The notes below the pieces were generated by a model. That model was not told the DNA's origin. It saw only the letters and a program-made list of their open reading frames with translations, and ran no database searches. Positions 34,080 to 46,287 of a DNA stretch of 64,000 nucleotides are shown here, piece after piece. Position 1 is the stretch's first letter, and each line of letters starts with the position of its first letter. Source of the stretch: Eucommia ulmoides (lineage: Eukaryota; Streptophyta; Magnoliopsida; Garryales; Eucommiaceae); the NCBI GenBank assembly GCA_016647705.1, contig CM028333.1:27440743-27504742 (forward strand), written 5' to 3'. The position numbers and the translations under genes were made by a program.

Positions 34080-35338
34080 TCTCTCTCTAGTAGCGCTTCA
34101 GGTGCTCGGCATTCCAAGGGTGTCTAAAGGGTATTCCCTATTCGGTTTCCAAATCGTAGGTGTCGGGTGGGCTACTTGGGTAACCCGGTAAGGTCCTTCC
34201 CAGGTCGGAGCGAATTTGTTGGCATTCGAATTCTTCGTAGCCAGGGTGACCTTTCCGAGGACGAGGTCACCAATATAGAAAGAGTAGGGTCGGACCCAAC
34301 AATTATAGTATCGTGCTGTTTTTTGCTAGCAAGCGGCCTGATGTACTCGAGCTCTCTCTCTTTTCTTCCAACAGATCAAGACTCAAAGCCAGGCCCGCTT
34401 TGTTTTCAGCTCGATTGAAGGAGGAAAAGGTCTGAGATAAAGGCAGACCGATCTCAGCTGGGATGATGGCCTCAGACCCGAAGGTCATGGAAAATGATGT
34501 CTCTCCGATGGGGGTTCGAGCTGTCGTATGGTAGGCCTACAGTACGGGGTACAGGTCTTCCAGCCATAACCCCTTTGATTTGTTTGGTTAGTTACTTCAA
34601 CTTGACCGTTAGCTTAGGGGTGACCAGGGGAGGAGAAATAGGTGTTGATTACCAGCTCGGAGCAAAGCTTGGAAAACAAGTCATTGTCGAACTGCTTCCC
34701 ATTATCGGAGACAATGGCCTTAGGGATGCCAAATCGACAGATTATGCTCTTCCAGATAAAGTCTTGGATCTTCTCCTTAGTGATTTTGGCGAGGGGCTCA
34801 TCTTCTACCTACTTGGTGAAGTAATTGATGGCGACGACTAAAAATTTTCTCTAGCCAGCACCCTAGGGGAACGATCCAAGGAGGTCGATCCTCTACTGAG
34901 CTAAGGTCCACGGGCTGGTCATCGGCACTAACTCGGTTGGTGGGGCGTGAGGGTGAGCGACGGCTGGCACTTATCACATTTTTTTTACAAATTCCCTTGT
35001 ATCTTCTAGCATTTTGGGCTAGTAATATCCGTGGTGCAGTAGCTTCTGAGCTAACGACCTGCCCCCTGAGTTGTTTCTGCAGATGCCCTCGTAGACCTCT
35101 CGCATTACGTACTTGGGATCCTCAGGCCGAAGGCATTTGGAGTATTAGTTTGAGAAGGACTTGCGATATAAGATTCCATTAATGAGGGTGTAATATGCAA
35201 CTCGGTATTACATTTTTTTTTGCCTTAGCTCGGTCCTTGGGTAGTATCCCGTCAGCTAGATAGCTCATGACTAGATCGATCCAGGTCGGGTGGGAGTTGA
35301 GGAAGCATATAGATGTGACCTCGTCAGAGACGGCCGTG
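34080..35338 (-). pseudogene. X integrase (broken)
   Basis: Read on the minus strand, the core gives VVAINYFTK, then IVSDNGKQF, then ANGQVEVTNQT. These correspond to the three DDE catalytic blocks of gypsy integrases. The first normally reads AIDYFTKW, so the first catalytic Asp is Asn here, and the Trp position is a stop. The second Asp and the Glu are kept. The C-terminal part has TFGSEAIIPAEIGLP and LDLLEEKRE, typical of Tat integrases, and ends near 34,080 with an RHLKRY-like tail. There are many in-frame stops. The gene would insert the cDNA copy into DNA, but cannot be active. At 35,339-35,343 it runs into the CTCGG target site of element Y. Confidence 0.8.
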
Positions 35339-35343
35339 CTCGG

Positions 35344-36753
35344 TGATAGGTGTAATTTACCTATTTATTTCCAAATCGAACTTGTTAGTTTTCGATTATG
35401 TTTATTACGTTTTATAGCTTTTAATATGTTTTTATTTTTTTTGGTATAAATCATGTGTGGAGGGGGGAAAAAAGATGAAAATGGATCATAAACGATCAAA
35501 TTAGATCAAGAATGGTGGAAGAAATGTGAGAAAATAAGCAAAAGGGCAAAATTCATAACCTGCAACCCATCGCTGCGGCGGTGAAACCACCGTCGCGGCG
35601 ATCAAGATGTAAAGAAGGCTATAAAGTTACTGAAAACCCATCGCTGCAGCGGTGAGATCCACCACCACGGTGGTGAAAGAACATGAGGTCTCTGTACCCA
35701 CCGCCAAGGCTGTGACCAAACCGACATGCCCACTGCTGCGGGGGTCACTTTGCATATAGTTTAAATATTTATTTAGATATTTTGACCCCTATATCTTCTC
35801 ATCTACTCTCTATTTTCAGCTATGAGAGACCCCTTAGGGTTTATAATATTTTGAGAATGTTTTGGGGTGCGCTCAACCAAATCCGAAGGAGAAGAACACG
35901 TTGCAAAAAAGGGGAAGCGATAGTTGAACGGTTTTAGCACCAAATCTTCAGACTATGACTAAGTCTCTTTCGTTTCTCTCTTTATTTTCTTAACTTTGAT
36001 AGTTTGTTGAACATGTTTATCTCGTTTCTCATTGAATAAATAGTTATGGCCATAAGCTAAACGATTGTTTTCTAGGGATTAATAATATTTATGAAATTGT
36101 TGTTTGTTTGAGTTGTGTTTCGTTAATGGTTGTTCTTCAGTATTTCGATTGTGTTTATCGGTTTGTCATGATTATATGCTTATTTAAATATAGTGAGAAA
36201 TCAAAATTTGACACTCGGGAGAGGTAACCCCAAATTCGAACTAGGGTAAACACAACGCGACGATCTAATAACCCGGGAGGGAGTTAGAAAGTATGCAATC
36301 AATGACGTTGGGGCACGACTCATGTGACCTAGTGTCGTTAAGACATTGAGGGAGAATTCTTCGTTGACACGAAGTCATATATTCACTCATCTTACACTCG
36401 GAAGAGGTGGTGAGTGAGTTTACGATACAGAGATTGTCAGACAGGTTGAACACCGTTATTGTAAACTAAATGAAATCAAACACGTTTTTGTAAATGAAGT
36501 TAATCTCTAGATAATCTGTTTCCCTAAACATCTCAAAATAGTATATATATGTAGTATAAATTAGATAAATTAGTATTAATTAATTTTAAGCACATTTTTA
36601 TTACCTAGATAAAATTAGGTTACAATAATTACGGTACTCGATAATAATCTCAAGCAATCCCTGTGGATACGATAACCCCTATTTCTTCCCATCTATATTA
36701 AAACTTAACCTGTACACTTACGGTGAAAGTGGTGACATAATATTCCTCTGCTA
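35344..36753 (+). repeat. Solo LTR of element Y (LTR1, 1,410 bp)
   Basis: It starts TGATAGGTGTAATTTAC and ends ATTCCTCTGCTA, where the sister copy ends CGCCACCA. It is flanked by CTCGG on both sides (35,339-35,343 and 36,754-36,758), and X sequence continues on both sides, so it is a solo LTR from LTR-LTR recombination. It contains GC-rich CACCGCCGCGGCGGTG-like repeats at 35,563-35,745. It has the same length as LTR2 at 44,227. Confidence 0.9.
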
Positions 36754-36796
36754 CTCGGCTCGATGAGGTATTCCACGGGTACAGTTCTCTTAAGAG

Positions 36797-37949
36797 CCTA
36801 TAAAAAGTTAGGTTATTCTTGAGCCTGTAAAAAGTAGAGGTTATTCCTTAACCTGAGAAAATGATATTGTAAAGGTTGATTCGAAGCCTGTAAAAGAATT
36901 GTTGTGCGGGTTTGATTCCTACCTTTAAAGGGATCCTGAGAATTAGTGGGTGCGAATCTCCGTGGGGCTATGAGGACTGGACTAGCCAAGGGTAGCTTGG
37001 TGAACCAGGATATATCTTGGTGTGCTGCGTTATTACTTTGTTATTTTTGTTGCTTGGGTGTGGACCTAGTTAATTGATTTATTCCACTGTGATATAAAGA
37101 TAATAATTAATTTAGGCTTAAAATTAATTATTTGATTTATTCAAGTATATTCTGATAATTTTTTTTAATTACCCAATTCACCCCCCTCTTAGGTATTCTA
37201 TTGCGCCAACACTCTCTCAAATCTTAACCAAAAATGGCTACTTTTGGATTTAAACTCAAATTAAACTATATCCTGAAATAGCACATTCGGTCGACTGCCC
37301 AACTCAGCTTGTAGCCAAACCATCACCGCAACGAGCATAGGTCGACCGCTCGGTCGACTTACAGATTCAGAGAGTTTGTCATGCTTCTACCGGTCGATCG
37401 CTCGGTTGACTCGCAGATTCAGAGAGTTTAGATGTTTTCACAGGTCGACCGGTCAGTCGACTCTTCAATTCAGGATGTTTCATTTTCTTTCTTTGGTCGA
37501 CTCCTCAGTCGACTGCCTCCTTCTGAATCACTTCTTTAATCTCATTTTTAACCTACTTTATTTTACGATTTTGCCCATTTATCCATTTTTATATTTAAAT
37601 AAGCTCTACTAATACTCTTATATTCCATTTTAGTCATTCAAAAATATTTCTTTTTAATTCACATAGGAGCAAATAAATATACTTAACAAAAACACACATA
37701 AAAGATAAGATTAATTTTGTGTCATGTGTGTGTTCCTGAATGGGATATTAAGAGTTAATATTTACCTGAGTTGTTTTCCCTAATTTCTTCAAACTCTTAA
37801 TACTTCTTCATCATCTTGATATCTTCATTAAGCATCTATTCAATTTGACATCTTCATTACTGGAACTTTAAATCACTGAAACACTTGATCAAACATTAGT
37901 TCCACCAAAATATCAATACTTAATTGTTCATCAAAATCTTGGGATAACA
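36797..37949. mobile_element. Z1: rearranged SIRE-type LTR fragment
   Basis: Two parts of one LTR family joined in opposite orientation. Part A (36,797-37,211) matches the end of Z2 in plus orientation and ends GCGCCAACA. Part B (37,212-37,949) is the reverse complement of the start of Z2 (compare CCATTTTTGGTTAAGATTTG on its minus strand with about 40,155-40,180), so its minus strand begins TGTTATCCCAAGATTTTG. The LTR middle, about 0.95 kb in Z2, is absent. There is no target duplication, and the X sequence matching 45,680 to about 45,790 is missing, so a deletion with inversion is more likely than a simple insertion. Part B holds several GTCGACYGGTCGAC-like motifs. Confidence 0.75.
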
Positions 37950-39229
37950 TGATTGACCATGAGCTGGGAGTCATTCAAGACCTGGAGAGTTTTTACGCTA
38001 AATTCCCGGGCTAGTCTCAACTCGGTCAGGAGAGCTTAATATTATGCTTCATTGTTGGTAGCTCAAAATCCAAGCTAGAGGGCGTATTTTACTTTTTCTT
38101 TATCAGGAGCAACAAAGACCATCTCAGCCCTGGAACCGTTCTGGTTGGAGAACCCATCGGTGAAAAATTGCCAAGAGTCGGGACCTAGGTCGGTAATCCC
38201 AACTTGTTTGTCGTCGACCTGGATGGTTGATGTAGAGGTCTTCTTGGCGGATTCTTAGTCGACGACGGGCTCTTCATCCAGGAATGTCAGCTCGACAATG
38301 AAATCTACTAGAACCTATCCCTTAATCGCCATTCTGGGATGGTATTCAATGTGAAACTGGCCCAGTTTGAGACTGTATTTCATCAACCATCCAGAGACAT
38401 CAAGGGAGTGGAGAATTTGCTTTAATAACTAATCCATCAGCACAACGATAGTATGAGCCTAGAAGTATTGCTTGAGTTTTCTCGAAGAAATAAGGAGGGC
38501 GTAGGCCAGCTTCTCAAACCTCATATATCTAGTCTCCGTGTCGGTGAAGACCCTGCTCGCGTAGTAGACTAGGCTCTGAGAATTGTCCTTTTCCTTAACA
38601 AGGGTTGCGCTTACCGCCGTGGTAAAGGCCGTGATGTAGAGGAATAGAACCTTCCCTTTCTTCGATGTGCTGAGAAAAGGGGCCTAGAAAATATGTTTTT
38701 TCAGCTCTTGAAAGGCGTTATCGCACTCCTTGGTCCATTCAAATCCTTATTCCCTCAGAGAATTTTGAAAAATGGAAGGCACTTCTCGGACGATTGAGAG
38801 ATGAACCGATTTAGGGTGGCTAACTGGCCTATCAGCTTCTGCACTTTATTCTTATTGTGCGGAGAGGTCATACCGAGTACCATGCTGATCTGGTCGGGGT
38901 TGGCATCAATGCCTCGCTTGGAGACCATAAAGTAAGAAATTTACCAGTGGACATCCCGAAAATGCACTTGCTCGGATTCAGCTTCATACGGTGAGCTTGG
39001 AGTTTGTCAAAACAGGCCTAGAGGTGGCTGAGGTGATCCTCGACTCAGCTGTTCTTGATGAGCATGTCAACGATATACACCTCCATTATCTCCCTGATCT
39101 TTTCCTTAAACATTTTGTTCACGAGCCTTTGATAGGTCGCCCTAGCATTGTGGAGGCCAAAAGGCATGACCTTATAGCAGTAGGTACCTCTGTCAGGTTG
39201 AACGAGGTTTTACTCTTATCAGGAGGGTA
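37950..39229 (-). pseudogene. X RNase H and C-terminal RT, duplicate copy A
   Basis: A second copy of 45,800-47,730 without the MITE. On the minus strand it begins inside RT just before the active-site region and continues through RNase H. The RT motif reads VYIVDM, where Tat elements have VYVDDM, so the first Asp of YxDD is Val, as in copy B. Stops interrupt the frame. At 39,229 the X sequence switches abruptly into the 3' part of a Y LTR; this is the duplication junction. At 38,255-38,257 lies the empty TTA site that the MITE fills in copy B. Confidence 0.85.
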
Positions 39230-39375
39230 CATAAAATTAGGTTATGATAATTACAGTACTCGATAATAATCTCAACTAATTCATGTGAATACGACAACCC
39301 CTAATCCTTCCCATCTATACTAAAACTTGACTCGTACACTTGCAGTGAAAGTAATGACGTAATATTTCACCACCA
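39230..39375 (+). repeat. Truncated 5' LTR of element Y (last 146 bp)
   Basis: It matches the last part of LTR1 and LTR2 (GGTTATGATAATTACAGTACTCG onward) and ends TTTCACCACCA. The first 1.26 kb of the LTR is missing and X RT sequence is joined directly to it. Confidence 0.85.
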
Positions 39376-39381
39376 AGTTTT

Positions 39382-39400
39382 TGGCGCCATTACCGAGGAT
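39382..39400 (+). promoter_or_regulatory. Primer-binding site of element Y
   Basis: TGGCGCCATTACCGAGGA, six bases after the LTR end. It differs little from the complement of the 3' end of plant tRNA-Asp (TGGCGCCGTTGCCGGGGA), the primer used by Athila and related elements. Confidence 0.75.
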
Positions 39401-39440
39401 TGTGTTTTAGATTATTGTTGATATTGCGAGTAAATGACCT

Positions 39441-41597
39441 TGTTAATTCTAAGATTTTGATAAACAATTAAGTATTGATGTTTTGGTGGAACTAATGTTT
39501 TAATTGAGTATTTCAGTGATTTAAAGTTCCAGTGATGAAGATGCAAATTAAATGGATACTAAACGATGATGTTCAAGGTATTAAAGAATTAAGAGTTTTA
39601 AGAAATTAGGGAAAACAGCCTAGGTAAATGTCAACTCTTAATATCCCAATTATGAACATATACACGGCACAAAAAGTATTTATTATTTATGTGTGTTTTG
39701 ATTAAGTAAAATTGTTTGCTCCAATATGTGATTTAAAAAGAAATAATTTTAAATAACTAAAATGGAATATAAGAAGATTAGTGGAGCTTATTTAGAAGAG
39801 AAAATGGTTAAAGGGGCAAAAACATAAAAGAGAATAAGTTAAAAACGAGTTCAGAACAGAGATCCAGAAGACACAAGTCGACTGGTAAGTCAACCGAACC
39901 AATCAGCATAAGGTCTTTGTATCTATGAGTCGACAAGTAGGTCAACCGATCAAGAAAAACTGAACTCTCTAAATCTACAAGTCGACAGGTAGGTCGATCA
40001 GTGAAGGAAAAATCAACTCTCTCAATCTACAAGTCGACAGACAGGTCGACTGATGAACGCCCTTGGCTACAACCTGAATCTACCAGTCGACTGGTCGGTC
40101 GACTAGACACGCTGTTTCAGGAAACTATTTATTCTGAGATTATATCCAAAAGTAGCCGTTTTTAGTTAGGATTTGAGAGAGATTTCGGGGATATTTTTAT
40201 ATTTAAGATATGCTTCACCTGAAATATAAATCCTATTGATTTGGTTCATTAATTTTTAATGTTTCTCAAATTGGTATGTAAAATTGTTTCTATTTTATCT
40301 AATTGAGTTTGAGAAATATTTGGAGGATTTAATTGAAAGATTTGAAAGTTGTTATTAAGTGAATTGAACCAAAATGAAGTCATTATGATATAAGGGATCT
40401 ATAAGTTCTAATAATTGTCATGACACATGTGAACTAGCCGTTAGAAGGCTATTTTCATTATTCTTTAAATAGACCTGTGAATTTCTTATATCATTAACAA
40501 ATTAACAAGAAAGAGAAATCATATCATTTCATAAGAGTGAACTTTTCTAAGAGTTATATTTCTAAGAGTTTGTGAGCTATTCTAAGAGTGATCTTGAGAA
40601 TCAATTGTGATTAATCTTTGCTGCTACCGGATTTGAAGTTACATCGACGTATTTTTTCTTTCTGTGGATTCTGGGTAAGATCTTTCCAATTATATTCTAT
40701 CATTGCATTACTTGTTTATATTTTTTGGAAATTAATCTTAGAAATTGTTTCTATTTTTTATTAAAGAAAAATATATTATAGACAATTTCTTGAATCTGAT
40801 TATGTGCTCAAATATTTGTTACCCATATCTTGTTAAAATCAGATTTTTTTTCTCACGTTTTTCTATCACTTGTTGGGATATTAATTGAGTTATTATTTAT
40901 CTGGGGTGGTAGAAGCTCCGAGTGAAAAAAAAATTCTTATCAATTTGTATTAGTGAGTAGTGTGACGGGTTAAACACTATTAGAGGTATTTAATTAGGAG
41001 TAGCAGGTTTTCAGTCTCTTCCTGTAAAGAGATTGAGGTCGTGATTCTTCTTGGATAGAATTGTGATTTTTGAGTGAAATTTGTGACAGTTCAATCCTTA
41101 CTGGGTAAAACGATATTTGGAGTGTTTGGTGAGGTTTTGATTCTTTGGCCTTAGTGTTAAAAAGAATTAGGTTATTCTTTAGCCTGTTAAAAGTAGAGGT
41201 TCTTCCTTAACTTGGGAAAAGGATATTGTAAAGGTTGATTCTGAGCCTGTAAAAAAATCAATGTTAGGGTTTGGTTCCTACCTTTAAAAGGATCTTGAGA
41301 ATTAGTGGATGCGAATCTCTGTAGGGCTCGGAGGACTGGACTAGCTAAGAGTAGCTTGGTAAACCAAGATATATCTTGGTGTGATGCATTATTTATTTAT
41401 TTATTGCTATTTGTATGTGCACCTAGTTGATTAATTAATTCCATTGTGATATCAAGATAATAATTAATTTAGGAATAAAATTAATTATTTAATTTATTGA
41501 AGTTTTTATTTTGATAAATTTTGAAATACCCAATTCACCCCTCCCCCCCCCCCCCCCCCCCCCCCCCCCCTCTCTTGGGTATTCCACTGGGCCAACA
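39441..41597 (+). mobile_element. Z2: solo SIRE-type copia LTR (2,157 bp)
   Basis: It starts TGTTAATTCTAAG and ends GGGCCAACA, with GACCT on both sides (39,436-39,440 and 41,598-41,602). There is no internal region, so it is a solo LTR. The family matches the LTR at 53,861-55,902 by its ends and its repeated GTCGAC motifs (about 39,880-40,110). A C run of 28 bases lies at 41,543-41,570 close to its 3' end, in the CAATTCACCCC segment. It is inserted in the leader of element Y. Confidence 0.9.
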
Positions 41598-41602
41598 GAC
41601 CT

Positions 41603-42672
41603 AATTTTAATTTAGGCATTTTTTATTGTGTATAATTTTTTCTTTGTAGTTTCTATTTTTGTTTTCCTACAAGGTGCTTGACGATGTTAGATCAACAAGT
41701 GCTTTTGCATTTCTTTCAACGGGATTTTGAGCCGTTTTATAGTGTTTGGGATCAATACAAGAATTTGCTACTCTGATTTCCGAACTAGCGTTTCCTGAAG
41801 TAATGTCAACTACTGAACTTCCTCGACGGGTTATTAGTCGCAACCAGAACATGGGTTGAAAGAGGAAACGGTACTACCTTTTTCGGCCAACTAACTGCGG
41901 ATAAAGCCTATCAAGTACTGGAACACATGGCCGAGTATGATTTTCATTGTTGGAATTATTCAACAAGCAACCAAAGCTTGGGGAATAATTTTACCGCTTT
42001 GGAGCCATAGATTGACACCCCGGCCAATATGTTGAGTCTTCCCCTGTCCTGGAGGAAATGTTCATTGATTTTATTGAGAAGACTCAAGTATTTTGGAGGG
42101 AGACACATGACCGAATCAATGAGCATGGAGATTGTCTTGACAATATTGAGACGATTTGCACTGAAATCGATGCGACCGTAACGTCTTTGCAGAGGCAAAT
42201 CAGTCATCTTATCTACTTAATTGAGGCTGAGTCAGACGTGGTGGCGCTGAGAGACATAAATGCCACATTCATCGAAAGCCACTACGAGAAATCGAAAATG
42301 AGCGAAAAGAGCTTGGGAGAGTTCAAATATGATTATTCGAATGAGCCGGGAACACAAGCATGGATCGACAATTGTGATTCGTCACCATTGGAGATCCAAA
42401 TCGTGATGCCACCATCGATCTCAGACACTCATATTTATGAGGATCCGATGTGGCTCACTTGTCCTTCGCTGCCAAAAGTAATGCTCTTTCATGCCCACCA
42501 AGCACATGAGCCAGTGGAGAGTCCTGTTGAAAGCATGAGCCGATCAGAGCCTTATCTCGCCAGTCTTGAGGGCGTATTAAATCAAGTCCCATATGTAGTA
42601 TTGTACAACACTTACTATCCGCGGAAGTTGCTTTTTGATGAGTCATTCTCCGTGTTAGGCCGAGGACAATAA
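41603..42672 (+). pseudogene. Element Y gag (Athila-like), broken
   Basis: From about 41,825 one frame reads RTWVERGNGTTFF, then DKAYQVLEHMAEYDFHCW, the pattern of Athila-type gag (TRT-V, then a LLEEMA-like motif), and stops at 42,008. Another frame from 42,058 to 42,672 (204 aa) continues with a predicted coiled coil (IDATVTSLQRQISHLI). At least one frameshift and a stop separate them. No protease, RT or integrase follows, so Y is a gag-only, non-autonomous element that would depend on an Athila relative for movement. The 204-residue frame alone has no other recognisable domain. Confidence 0.6.
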
Positions 42673-44226
42673 ACCAAGCGCTTCTTGAGAGGCAACCCAA
42701 GAAAATAAATAAATTAAATCCATTACCGCCAAATTTATTCGGAGGCGAGATTCTCTCGCCTCCCAGGTACATGTTCTAAACCCCCGTCTTCATTTTCATA
42801 CTATATGTTGTAATTGGGATCTCTAATGGGTTGTTGAGGACATTGTCCATGTTAAGTTAGGCGGTGATTTGTAGTATATCTTCTTTTTTTTTAATTTTTT
42901 TGTATGCATGTTTGTTTAGGATTAGTTTGTTTAGTTTAGTTGTTGTTGTTATGTGCTAAGTTTTGACTTCATCTAGGCTATTACCCGATGATGAGTCTGT
43001 TCTTTGATTGTTTATTGAGGTTGAGCGTAAAGCTCATTCATGTGTGTTCTGTGTGCTTAACGTATCGTTTTAGTAAAAGTTATTGTAGATCCTAAATGCA
43101 CGAGCACGTAAACTCAATGTATAACTGTCTATTTGATTTGAAAATGATTATCTGTCACCCAAATTCATGACAATAGGGATTTTAGAACCTGATTTGAGTG
43201 AATTTCGAGGAGAAATCCTAGGCAAGGTAGTTCAGGAGATATGATTTAGGCATTCATTTGATCACTTGAGCCTTTTAAGCCTACCATGTAATATCATTTA
43301 TCCCTCGTTACCCTGTCGAAGCCAAATATCCATTTCAATTCTAAACAGGTAACAAATACCCTGGCCGATAAAACTTATTTCCAAACCTATATCGCTGAGC
43401 CGAAGACACAATTTGAATGAATCAAGTTAGCAGTTGCAAATGCTACTTAAAGTGAGCGGTTGGGTTTAGGGTGAACTTTTAATTGGTTTAGTATTCGAGT
43501 ACTCACTTGTCATTTTTCTTTCGTTTTAACCACACCCGTGAAATTCTAATAATCGAATAAGTTTCGGGTGTGGTAAGATAAAAAAAAAACATATGTACAT
43601 ATAGTACAATTTTTGTTTCTTTTGACAAGTGAGTATGTCGTTCTTAAATGTATGTTCAAGGTTGTTTCAATTTATCTATGGGGGTTTGAGAGTGATTTTT
43701 TGTCAAGCATGTGCCTCGGGTATCGTCAAGTTAACGACATTAACCTATTTTCTATTTCCAATATACCCTTGGCTATTTTCCAGAAACCGAACTAAGCACT
43801 ATTGATCTTTTTGAATTTCCAAGCCTACATTAGTGGAGAATAGAACCCATGTCAGGTTTATGGATTTCCTATACCTAATTGGTTTTAGTCATGAGCTTAT
43901 TTGAGGGATAATCCCATCTGATCGACGAATAGTTGTATAATTGAGTTTTATCACACACACGTTGATAGGATCTAGAATGACGCTTACTATCATCGAATGT
44001 TGAAATTCTAGAATACCACATGGTGTGATTTATTCTCGAACTTGATAAGATTGCGGGCCGACAAGGGAAAAATTGTTTGGCCAGTAGATGATATTCAAAA
44101 CTTGCACATTATTGTTTTTAGTGTTTTTTGTTTTTCATTTTTAATTTTGTAATTAGTTGTTATATTTCCTTGTATTTTGTGGGTGTTTTACTCGAGCACT
44201 AACAAAATTCTAAGTTTGGGGGTATT
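42673..44226 (+). other. Element Y 3' untranslated region and polypurine tract
   Basis: Just after the gag stop comes AGCGCTTCTTGAGAGGCAAC, a phrase typical of the 3' region of Athila-like and TR-GAG elements, then a small palindrome GGCGAGATTCTCTCGCC (about 42,743). No gene is seen. A polypurine-like AAGTTTGGGGG (about 44,212-44,222) stands directly before LTR2. Confidence 0.65.
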
Positions 44227-45636
44227 TGATAGGTGTAATTTACTTATCAATTTTCAAACCGAATTTATTAGTTTTCGAGTATGTTTATTACATTTTATTA
44301 CGTTTTAATACGTTTTTATTATTTTTAGTATAAATCAGGTGTGTGGGCTGAAAAGGGATGAAAACGGATCATAAACGATCAAATCGGATTAAGAACGGTG
44401 GGAAAACAAGCAAAAGGGTAAAATTCATAACCTGCAACCCATAGTCGCGACGGTGAAATCACCGCCGCGGCGGTCAATATGCAGATAAGGCCCTAAAGTT
44501 GCTGAAAACCAACCGCCGCGGCAGTGAAAGAACATAAGGTCTCTGCACCCACCGCCGCATCTACCGCCAGGCCGTGACCAAACCAACATACCCACCGCCG
44601 TGGCGGTGAAACCTACCACCACAGCAGTTACTCTGCACACAGTTTAAATATTTGTTTAGATATTTTGACCCCTATATCTTCTCATCTCCTCTCAATTTTT
44701 GGCCATGAGAGATCCCTTAGGATTTATAATATTTTGAGAGTGTTTTGGGGAGTGCTCAACCAAATCCGAAGGAGAAGAACACGTTGCGAAGAAGGAGAAG
44801 CGATAGTTAAACAGTTTTATCACCAAATCTTCGGACTACAGCTAAGTTTCTTTCGTTTCTCTCTTTATTTTCTTAACTTCAGTAATTTGTTGAGTATGTT
44901 TAGCTCATTTCTTATTGTATAAATGGTTATGGCCATGAGCTAAATGGATTTTATCTAAGGATTAATAATATTTATGAAATTGTTGTTTGTTTGAGTTGTG
45001 TTTCGTTAATGGTTGTTCTTCGCTATTTCAATTGTGTTTATCGGTTTGTCATGATTATATGCTTATTTAGATATAGTGAGAAATTGGGGTTTGACACTCC
45101 GAAGAGGTAACCCCAAATTCGAACTAGGATAAACATAACATGAGGATCTAATAACCCGGGAGGGAGTTAGAAAGTGTGGAATCAATGCGTTGGGGCGAGA
45201 CTCATGTAACTTAGTGTCGTTAAGACTTTGAGGGGGACTTCTTCATTAACACAAAGTTTCATATTCACTCATCTTCCACTCGGGAGAGGTGGTGAGTGAG
45301 TTTACGATACAGAGATTGTCGGATAGGTTGAATACCTTTATTGTAAACTAAATGAAACCAAACACGTTTTTGTAAACGAAGTTAATTCTTAGATAATTTT
45401 TTCCCCCAAACATCTCAATATAGTATAAATTAGATAAATTAGTATTTTAGTATTAGTATTAATTAATTTTAAACATATTTTTATCGCCTAGATAAAATTA
45501 AGTTACGATAATTGCGGTACTCGATAATAATCTCAACCAATCCCTGTGGATACGACAACCACTACTCCTTCTCATCTATACTAAAACTTGACCTGTACAC
45601 TTGCGGTGAAAGTGGCGACGTAATATTCCGCCACCA
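44227..45636 (+). repeat. Element Y 3' LTR (LTR2, 1,410 bp)
   Basis: It starts TGATAGGTGTAATTTAC and ends CCGCCACCA, followed by CTCGG (45,637-45,641) and then X sequence CTCGATGAGGTATTCCAC, exactly as after LTR1. GC-rich palindromes such as ACCGCCGCGGCGGT occur at 44,450-44,640. Confidence 0.92.
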
Positions 45637-45641
45637 CTCGG

Positions 45642-46082
45642 CTCGATGAGGTATTCCACAGGCACAGTTCTCTTAAGAGTGTATTCTACCGCCGAGGCCA
45701 GGTTAGCCAATGTATCGGTATGTCTGTTTTCTTCTTGGGTTATTTGCTTGACTTGCACTTTTTCGAAACTACTCATCAAAGCCTTTACTATCTCCAGGTA
45801 GGTTATTATGCTCAGGTCTTTGGTTAGGTATTCACCTAGTCTCAGCCTGGTCAGGAAAGCTTCATATTCTGCTTCATTGTTGGTAGCTCAGAATCCGAGC
45901 CAGAGGACGTATTCTACTTTTTCTTTACCAAGAGCGACAAGGACCATCCCGGTCCTGGAACCGTTCTGGTTGGAGGACTTGTCAGTGAAAAATTGCCACG
46001 AGTCGGGAGCTAGGTCGATAATCCCAATTTGTTTGTCGTCGACCTAGCTAGTTGATGTAGAGGTCTTCTTAGCGGCTTCTTA
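45642..46082 (-). pseudogene. X RNase H, C-terminal part, copy B
   Basis: The minus-strand reading includes QEENRHTDTLANLAS, the conserved end of the second RNase H-type domain in Tat elements, then TVPVEYL. It is separated from the rest of RNase H by the MITE at 46,083. Stops are present. Confidence 0.75.
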
Positions 46083-46253
46083 GGTGGCGTTTGGTAACCG
46101 TTTCTGTTTCAATTCCAGCAGTGGGATGGGAATGGGATGGGATGGGATGGGAATTTTGTTTTCTTTTTGGGAGTAGAATTGCGTTTGGTAACGATAATTT
46201 TTTTTTTTGTTTTGGGAAGGGAATTGTGTTTGGTAACGATTTTATCCTAAAAT

Positions 46254-46287
<34 letters not shown>

